Origin: Palauibacter sp965207805 | GTDB taxonomy: Bacteria; Gemmatimonadota; Gemmatimonadetes; Palauibacterales; Palauibacteraceae | Direction of reading: 5' to 3' | Length of the DNA: 64,000 nucleotides | Assembly: GCA_965207805.1 (NCBI GenBank) | Contig: OZ242312.1 | Location: 1,798,001-1,862,000 of the forward strand | Part shown: one piece after another, positions 59,764-64,000 of the stretch | Position numbering within the stretch: the first letter of the stretch is position 1 | Layout: each line of letters starts with the position of its first letter | Translations under genes and position numbers: made by a program | The notes under the pieces: generated by a model | Seen by the model: only the letters and a program-made list of their open reading frames with translations | Told to the model about the DNA's origin: nothing | The model's database searches: none

Positions 59764-61461
59764 ATGGACTTCGCCACAATCGTCGACTGGGTCGACCGGA
59801 ACATCGCGCAGTTCGGAATCACGATCGGGGGAGAGCGGCTGACGCTGCAGGTGCTGCTCCTCCTCGGCATCGGGACCTACCTCACCCTCCGGCTCGGCCT
59901 GCCGCAGATCCGCAAGTTCGCGCATGGCGTCGCCGTGGCCACGGGCCGATACGACGACCCGAACGATCCGGGCGACGTGTCGCACTTCCAGGCGCTGACT
60001 ACCGCGCTCAGCGCCACGGTGGGCATCGGGAACATCGCCGGCGCCGCGATCGCCATTCACCTCGGGGGTCCGGGGGCGCTCTTCTGGATGTGGATGACCG
60101 CCTTCCTCGGCATGGCGACGAAGTACAGCGAGGTCACGCTGGCGCAGCAATACCGCGAGGTCGACGAGTCGTCGGCGAAATACAGCGGGACCGTGTCGGG
60201 CGGACCGATGTACTACATCGAGAAGGGACTTGGCCCGCGCTGGAAGCCGGTGGCGGCGTTCTTCGCGGTCATGCTGGGACTGACGGCCTTCATGACAGGG
60301 AACGCCAACCAGGCCAATACGGTCGCGGACGCGATGCTGGCCGAGTTCGGGATCGCCAAGTGGATCACCGGCCTCACGACCTCGACCATCGTCGCGCTCG
60401 TGATCCTGGGCGGCATCAAGCGCATCGGCCGCGTGACCAGCATCCTCGCTCCGTTCATGGCGATCGTCTACGTGACCGCCGCCATGATCATCATCATCCT
60501 GAACCTGGACCAGGTGCCGGGGACCTTCGCGCTCATCTTCCGCGAGGCCTTCAATCCCACCGCCGGCGTGGCGGGCACCGGCGTCGGCGCCTTCCTCGTC
60601 ACCCTCATGTGGGGGGTGCGGCGGGGGCTGTTCTCGAACGAGGCGGGGCAGGGCTCCGCGCCGATCGCGCACGCGGCGGCGAAGACGGACGAACCGGTCT
60701 CCGAGGGCGTCGTCGCGCTGCTCGAGCCGTTCATCGACACGATCGTCATCGTCACGATGACCGCACTCGTGGTGATCATGACCGGCGCGTGGAACTCGCA
60801 GGTCCCGACCGCGATCCAGCTCGAAGGCGGGGACATCAGCTACGTGGTGCTCGACGAGGGCGGAAGCTCGGTGCCCACGGAGCCCACGGGGACGATCCGC
60901 TACACGCTCGGACGGCCGGGCGTGACGAGCGAGCCGCACCTCGCGTGGCACGAGGTCTCGGTGCCGCAGCTGTTCGAGGATGAGGCGCAGACGCAGCCGT
61001 TCAGCGGGGCCGTCGACCCGGCGCGGGCCGTCGCGATCGCCGACGACGGGCGGGAACTGGCCGTCCTCTACGGACAGGCCTACGAGACGGGCGCGCCCCT
61101 GACCCAGATGGGGTTCCAGCGCGGCCTGTCTCCGCTCGGCGACTGGGGCCACTACATCGTGATCTTCTCGGTCTTCCTGTTCGCGATCTCGACGGCGATC
61201 TCATGGAGTTATTACGGCGACCGTTGCGCGAACTACCTGTTCGGGCCGAACGCGATCATTCCGTACAAGCTCGTATTCGTCGCGATGCACTTCGTCGGAG
61301 CGGTGCTGCCACTCGCCGTGGTGTGGTCGCTGGGGGACATCTTCCTCGCCATCGTCATCATCCCGAACCTGATCGCGCTGATCTTCCTCGCGCCTCAGAT
61401 CAAGGAGATGACGGAGTCCTACTTCACGCGCAGCCCGTGGGAGAGGCACCGCAAGCACTAG
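59764..61461 (+). CDS. AGCS-family sodium:amino-acid symporter
   Basis: Inner-membrane transporter of 565 aa for alanine, glycine or a related amino acid with sodium. Typical motifs are FQALTTALSATVGIGNIAGAA, FWMWMTAFLGMATKYSEV, VSGGPMYYIEKGLG and GLFSNEAGQGSAPIAHAAA, followed by more membrane helices and FLAPQIKEM near the end. Compared with usual AGCS proteins (about 450-490 aa) it has a soluble insertion of roughly 110 residues, about 350-460, between two membrane segments. The 259 bp between it and glgP hold no clear gene. It may bring in an amino acid for the neighbouring ligases; this is only positional. Confidence 0.88.
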   Translation: MDFATIVDWVDRNIAQFGITIGGERLTLQVLLLLGIGTYLTLRLGLPQIRKFAHGVAVATGRYDDPNDPGDVSHFQALTTALSATVGIGNIAGAAIAIHLGGPGALFWMWMTAFLGMATKYSEVTLAQQYREVDESSAKYSGTVSGGPMYYIEKGLGPRWKPVAAFFAVMLGLTAFMTGNANQANTVADAMLAEFGIAKWITGLTTSTIVALVILGGIKRIGRVTSILAPFMAIVYVTAAMIIIILNLDQVPGTFALIFREAFNPTAGVAGTGVGAFLVTLMWGVRRGLFSNEAGQGSAPIAHAAAKTDEPVSEGVVALLEPFIDTIVIVTMTALVVIMTGAWNSQVPTAIQLEGGDISYVVLDEGGSSVPTEPTGTIRYTLGRPGVTSEPHLAWHEVSVPQLFEDEAQTQPFSGAVDPARAVAIADDGRELAVLYGQAYETGAPLTQMGFQRGLSPLGDWGHYIVIFSVFLFAISTAISWSYYGDRCANYLFGPNAIIPYKLVFVAMHFVGAVLPLAVVWSLGDIFLAIVIIPNLIALIFLAPQIKEMTESYFTRSPWERHRKH

Positions 61462-61489
61462 CACAGTGCGGGTTGGCGGCCGTGGGCGG

Positions 61490-61981
61490 TCAGCGCTCCG
61501 CGGCCAGCCTCCCGGCCTCGCCGTCCGAGCGCGGCGGGGCCGTGCCGCCCAGACCCTGAAGCGCGGCGCCTTCGCTTCGCAGACGCCGTACTCCCTCCAC
61601 GTACTCGGAGAAGCTGATCCGGCCCGCGACGTAGCGGCGCTGGAGTCGGGCGAAGATCCGGCTCTCCGCCCTCGTCGCGGCCTCGGTCGGCGCGGCGGTA
61701 TCCGCCGCGGGCGCTCCCAGGCGAGCGCGCCGGGTCCGGATGGCGCGCGGCCTTCGGACCCGGACGACGCCGGTCACGTCACGGACAAGGCTCTTCACAT
61801 CGGCCGCGCACTGTCGCAGGAGACCGGGCCAGGCTTTCAACACGGCCGCCACCGCACGGCTCACCGCGCGACCCACGCCGAGGAGGATGCGGTGGAAGTC
61901 GCCCCGATTCCAGTCGCCGGCGCGCAGGCGTTTGCGGTAGATGACGGCGGCGATGCCTCCCAGGAAGACGATCTCGAACAT
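61490..61981 (-). CDS. membrane-anchored protein with SHOCT-like C-terminus
   Basis: Protein of 163 aa. The N-terminus (MFEIVFLGGIAAVIYRK) is a likely membrane anchor. The middle is Arg- and Ala-rich. Residues about 108-135 (RIFARLQRRYVAGRISFSEYVEGV) match a SHOCT-type short C-terminal motif, often found in small envelope or stress proteins. It starts 3 bp after the PadR stop, so it is probably in the PadR operon and repressed with it. No enzymatic motif is seen. Confidence 0.7.
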   Translation of the reverse strand: MFEIVFLGGIAAVIYRKRLRAGDWNRGDFHRILLGVGRAVSRAVAAVLKAWPGLLRQCAADVKSLVRDVTGVVRVRRPRAIRTRRARLGAPAADTAAPTEAATRAESRIFARLQRRYVAGRISFSEYVEGVRRLRSEGAALQGLGGTAPPRSDGEAGRLAAER

Positions 61982-61984
61982 CGC

Positions 61985-62563
61985 TCAACCCTCCCGTGAG
62001 GTCGCGGCCCCGGGCTCCGGCCACGCGCTCTCGATCTCGCGCGCCGCGCGGTCCAGGATCGACTTCACTCTTGCGAGCGTCTCGGGATCGCCCTGTCCGC
62101 CCGTCGCGCGCTCGAAGCTCACCTGGGCGAGGTGGATGAACGAGCGCGTCACGTCGCGCATCGCGGATCCCGTGAAGCGCTCGCCCATGTGGACGAAGCG
62201 GCCGAAGATGTCGCGGGTGCGGGAGCGGTGCTCCTGGAGGAAGTCGCGGCCGGCGGACGTCAGCCGGTAGACGCGCTTCCCGTCTTCCTGCGTCGACGAC
62301 ACGTATCCCTGGTCCTCGAGCAACTGCAGGGTAGGGTAGACGGAGCCCGGACTCGGCGTGTAGAGGCCGCCGGACTCCTCCTCCAGCCGCCGCATCAGTT
62401 CGTAGCCATGCATGGGTTCGTCGGAGAGGAGGCGGAGAAGGACGAACTTCAACTCCCCCTTCCGAACGACGCGCCGGTTGCCCCCTAGTCCCCCGCCGAA
62501 ACGAAAAACGCCCGGGCCGGAGCAGTTTGCCCAGGCGCCGAATCCATCCTTGCTCGTGAACAT
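61985..62563 (-). CDS. PadR-family transcriptional regulator
   Basis: Repressor of 192 aa. ATG at 62563 has GGAGGG 6 bp upstream. Residues about 33-110 are the PadR winged helix: KGELKFVLLRLLSDEPMHGYELMRRLEEE, then YTPSPGSVYPTLQLLEDQGYV and RVYRLTSAGRDFL. The C-terminal helices (about 120-185) form the dimer domain. The first 30 residues are a Gly-rich extension (FRFGGGLGG). Palindromes in its own promoter (62589-62620) are the expected binding sites, giving autoregulation of padR and the gene after it. Confidence 0.9.
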   Translation of the reverse strand: MFTSKDGFGAWANCSGPGVFRFGGGLGGNRRVVRKGELKFVLLRLLSDEPMHGYELMRRLEEESGGLYTPSPGSVYPTLQLLEDQGYVSSTQEDGKRVYRLTSAGRDFLQEHRSRTRDIFGRFVHMGERFTGSAMRDVTRSFIHLAQVSFERATGGQGDPETLARVKSILDRAAREIESAWPEPGAATSREG

Positions 62564-62588
62564 CTATCCCTCCTGCTTCCGACCGGTC

Positions 62589-62630
62589 TCGATATATCGA
62601 AATAGTATCCGATATATCGGAACGATGCAA
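62589..62630 (-). promoter_or_regulatory. padR promoter with two operator palindromes
   Basis: On the minus strand, TTGCAT (-35, 62625-62630) and TACTAT (-10, 62602-62607) have a 17-bp spacer. The 12-bp palindrome CCGATATATCGG (62609-62620) lies inside that spacer and TCGATATATCGA (62589-62600) directly after the -10. Their centres are 20 bp apart, two helical turns, so two dimers would bind on one face and block RNA polymerase. This is the classic arrangement of a self-repressing PadR promoter. Confidence 0.75.
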
Positions 62631-62651
62631 GGAGGCGGCTGCGGCGACGTG

Positions 62652-63431
62652 TTATCCCGCGTCGCGGTGGAAGTGGTGTACGCTCCCCTGGGATTTCCCG
62701 AACACGACGACGTCGGCCAGGTTGATGCGGGGCGGGGCGTTCACGACGTAGGACACGACCTCGGCGACATCCGCCCCGGTGAGCGGCTCCACGCCCTCGT
62801 ACACGGCGCGCGCGCGGTCCTCGTCGCCCTTGAAGCGCACGAGCGCGAACTCGGTTTCGACGAGACCCGGATGGACGCCCGACACGCGGACGCCCGTGCC
62901 GAGGACATCGAGGTTCGTCCCCTCGGTGATCGCCTGCACGGCGTACTTCGTGGCGGCGTAGACGGCCCCGCGGGGATAGACCTGTCGGCCGGTGATGCTT
63001 CCGATGTTGACGACCTGCCCCGAATCGCGCTCGACCATCGCGGGGAGGAAGGCCCGCGTCACGTAGAGGAGTCCCTTGACGTTCGTGTCGATCATCCGGT
63101 CCCAGTCGTCGACATCGGCATCGTGAACGAGCGCCATGCCCCCGGCGAGACCGGCGTTGTTGACGAGGATGTCGGGGGCGCCGAGCGCGGCGATGAGCCG
63201 CTCCGCCTCCCTGCGGACCGCGTCCTGGTCGCGGATGTCGACGACGCCGATGTCCACGGCGACCCCGCTCTGCGCCGCGATCTCTTCCGCGAGGCGAGCG
63301 AGCCGCTCCACCCGGCGCGCCCAGAGCACGAGGTTCGCGCCGTCGCCGGCCAGGCGGCGGGCGGTGGCCTCGCCGATGCCCGAACTCGCTCCCGTGATGA
63401 GCGCGAGCTGTCCCGCGATGCGGGCGGTCAC
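62652..63431 (-). CDS. short-chain dehydrogenase/reductase
   Basis: NAD(P)-dependent oxidoreductase of 259 aa. GTG at 63431 overlaps the S9 peptidase stop (GTGA). The cofactor motif is ITGASSGIGEATARRL (residues 12-27), NNAG is at 91-94, Ser145 (GSITGRQV), and Tyr158 with Lys162 (YAATKYAV) complete the active site. WARRVERL suggests an NADP preference; the class is like YdfG/serine-type dehydrogenases. The gene ends just before the padR promoter, so PadR does not obviously control it. Confidence 0.9.
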   Translation of the reverse strand: MTARIAGQLALITGASSGIGEATARRLAGDGANLVLWARRVERLARLAEEIAAQSGVAVDIGVVDIRDQDAVRREAERLIAALGAPDILVNNAGLAGGMALVHDADVDDWDRMIDTNVKGLLYVTRAFLPAMVERDSGQVVNIGSITGRQVYPRGAVYAATKYAVQAITEGTNLDVLGTGVRVSGVHPGLVETEFALVRFKGDEDRARAVYEGVEPLTGADVAEVVSYVVNAPPRINLADVVVFGKSQGSVHHFHRDAG

Positions 63432-64000
63432 GGTCTCGCGCCTCCCGTGGCCGGGGTCCCTCGCAGGTGTGCGTCCATGAATGCGGCGGACCGCTCGAAC
63501 GCGGTGACCCAGTTGCGGTGCAGGAGGAAGCCGTGGACTTCATCGGGGAAGACGAGTTGTTCGACCTCGACGCCCCGCCTTCGAAGCGACTCGATGAGGT
63601 CCACCGACTCCGAGAACGGCACGTTGCGGTCGTCGTCGCCGTGGATCAGCAGCACCGGCGAGCGCCAGCCGTCGATCCATGCCATCGGCGAGGATTCGAA
63701 CGCGAGCCGGGCGAAGGCCTCGCGCGTCTCCGGCTGGTAGGACGGCACGAAGTTCCGGATGACCATGTTCCAGTCGTGGACGCCGTGAATGTCGACGCCC
63801 GCAGCGAAAAGATCCGAATTCCGCGCGAGGCCGAGCGCCGTGAGGTAGCCGCCGTACGAGCCGCCCCAGAGCCCGACGCGGGTTTCGTCCACGTCATCCC
63901 GTTCCGCGAGGAAGCGGGCCGCCGCGACGACATCGCGGTACTCGCTGGCGCCGCGAGCGCCGTAGTTCAGCGCCTCCCTGAACTCAAGCCCATAGCCGGT
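63428..64000 (-). CDS. S9-family peptidase, C-terminal part (N-terminus outside window)
   Basis: The last roughly 190 aa of an S9 prolyl-oligopeptidase-like protein, running in from the right edge. The nucleophile is in GLWGGSYGGYLTALGL; Asp is in LIHGDDDRNVPFSES and His in PDEVHGFLLHRNW. The stop overlaps the SDR start. The missing part should contain the propeller domain. It is a second S9 enzyme, distinct from that at 24391-26580. Confidence 0.88.
   Translation of the reverse strand, partial: TGYGLEFREALNYGARGASEYRDVVAAARFLAERDDVDETRVGLWGGSYGGYLTALGLARNSDLFAAGVDIHGVHDWNMVIRNFVPSYQPETREAFARLAFESSPMAWIDGWRSPVLLIHGDDDRNVPFSESVDLIESLRRRGVEVEQLVFPDEVHGFLLHRNWVTAFERSAAFMDAHLRGTPATGGARP

Overview
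The window is high-GC DNA from a Gram-negative bacterium. The mix of S9 and M1 peptidases, a MoxR/DUF58/DUF4129/DUF4350 cluster with RDD and SpoIIM domains, PadR control, GH57 enzymes and many ATGA/GTGA gene overlaps would suit a Gemmatimonadota-like lineage. The huge cadherin/FN3/LRR surface proteins hint at a host-associated or particle-attached life. Both placements are inference from gene content; there is no rRNA or marker gene here.

Region 1 (1-23059) is one story. A minus-strand operon of a YVTN beta-propeller gene, a di-heme cytochrome gene and lhgO has been split by a 20-kb integrative element. The N-terminal half of the propeller gene lies at 22556-23059 and the C-terminal half at 1964-2581. 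Both end at an identical 14-bp core (2549-2562 and 22565-22578) in the same reading frame, so excision would rebuild a protein of about 359 aa. Within the element lie a complete tyrosine integrase at the left end, an intact winged-helix protein with a tail-to-tail frameshifted paralogue, a non-coding segment rich in inverted repeats, a leucine-rich-repeat lipoprotein with a metallopeptidase-like HExxH domain, and a 12,000-bp gene for a 3999-aa modular autotransporter adhesin.

Region 2 (23142-35297) is chromosomal housekeeping: an AlkX/YcaQ-like DNA repair protein, a secreted S9 peptidase, a DUF418 membrane protein, a secreted M1 peptidase, an ABC-2 exporter with a small coiled-coil partner, a zinc-ribbon protein of unknown role and a fused RDD-SpoIIM membrane protein.

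Region 3 (35275-49291) is a long, mostly overlapping minus-strand series. It reads from glgA through two GH57 enzymes, a secreted alpha/beta hydrolase and a DinB-like protein into a membrane protein, DUF4129, DUF4350, MoxR and DUF58. The glgB gene is divergent from glgA, and its start codon is problematic.

Region 4 (49293-57322) is an unusual cluster: four ATP-grasp ligase genes, one S51/cyanophycinase-like gene and two esterase-like genes. Five form a tight plus-strand operon. Two more ATP-grasp genes are divergent. It sits between glgB/glgA and an alpha-glucan phosphorylase gene. No adenylation, carrier or Mur-ligase domain is visible, so the product is unknown. A small ATP-dependent peptide or amide, possibly linked to alpha-glucan, is a reasonable guess.

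Region 5 (57348-64000) holds glgP, an AGCS sodium:amino-acid symporter, a SHOCT-like small protein, a PadR repressor with a well-defined palindromic operator/promoter, an SDR oxidoreductase and a truncated S9 peptidase.
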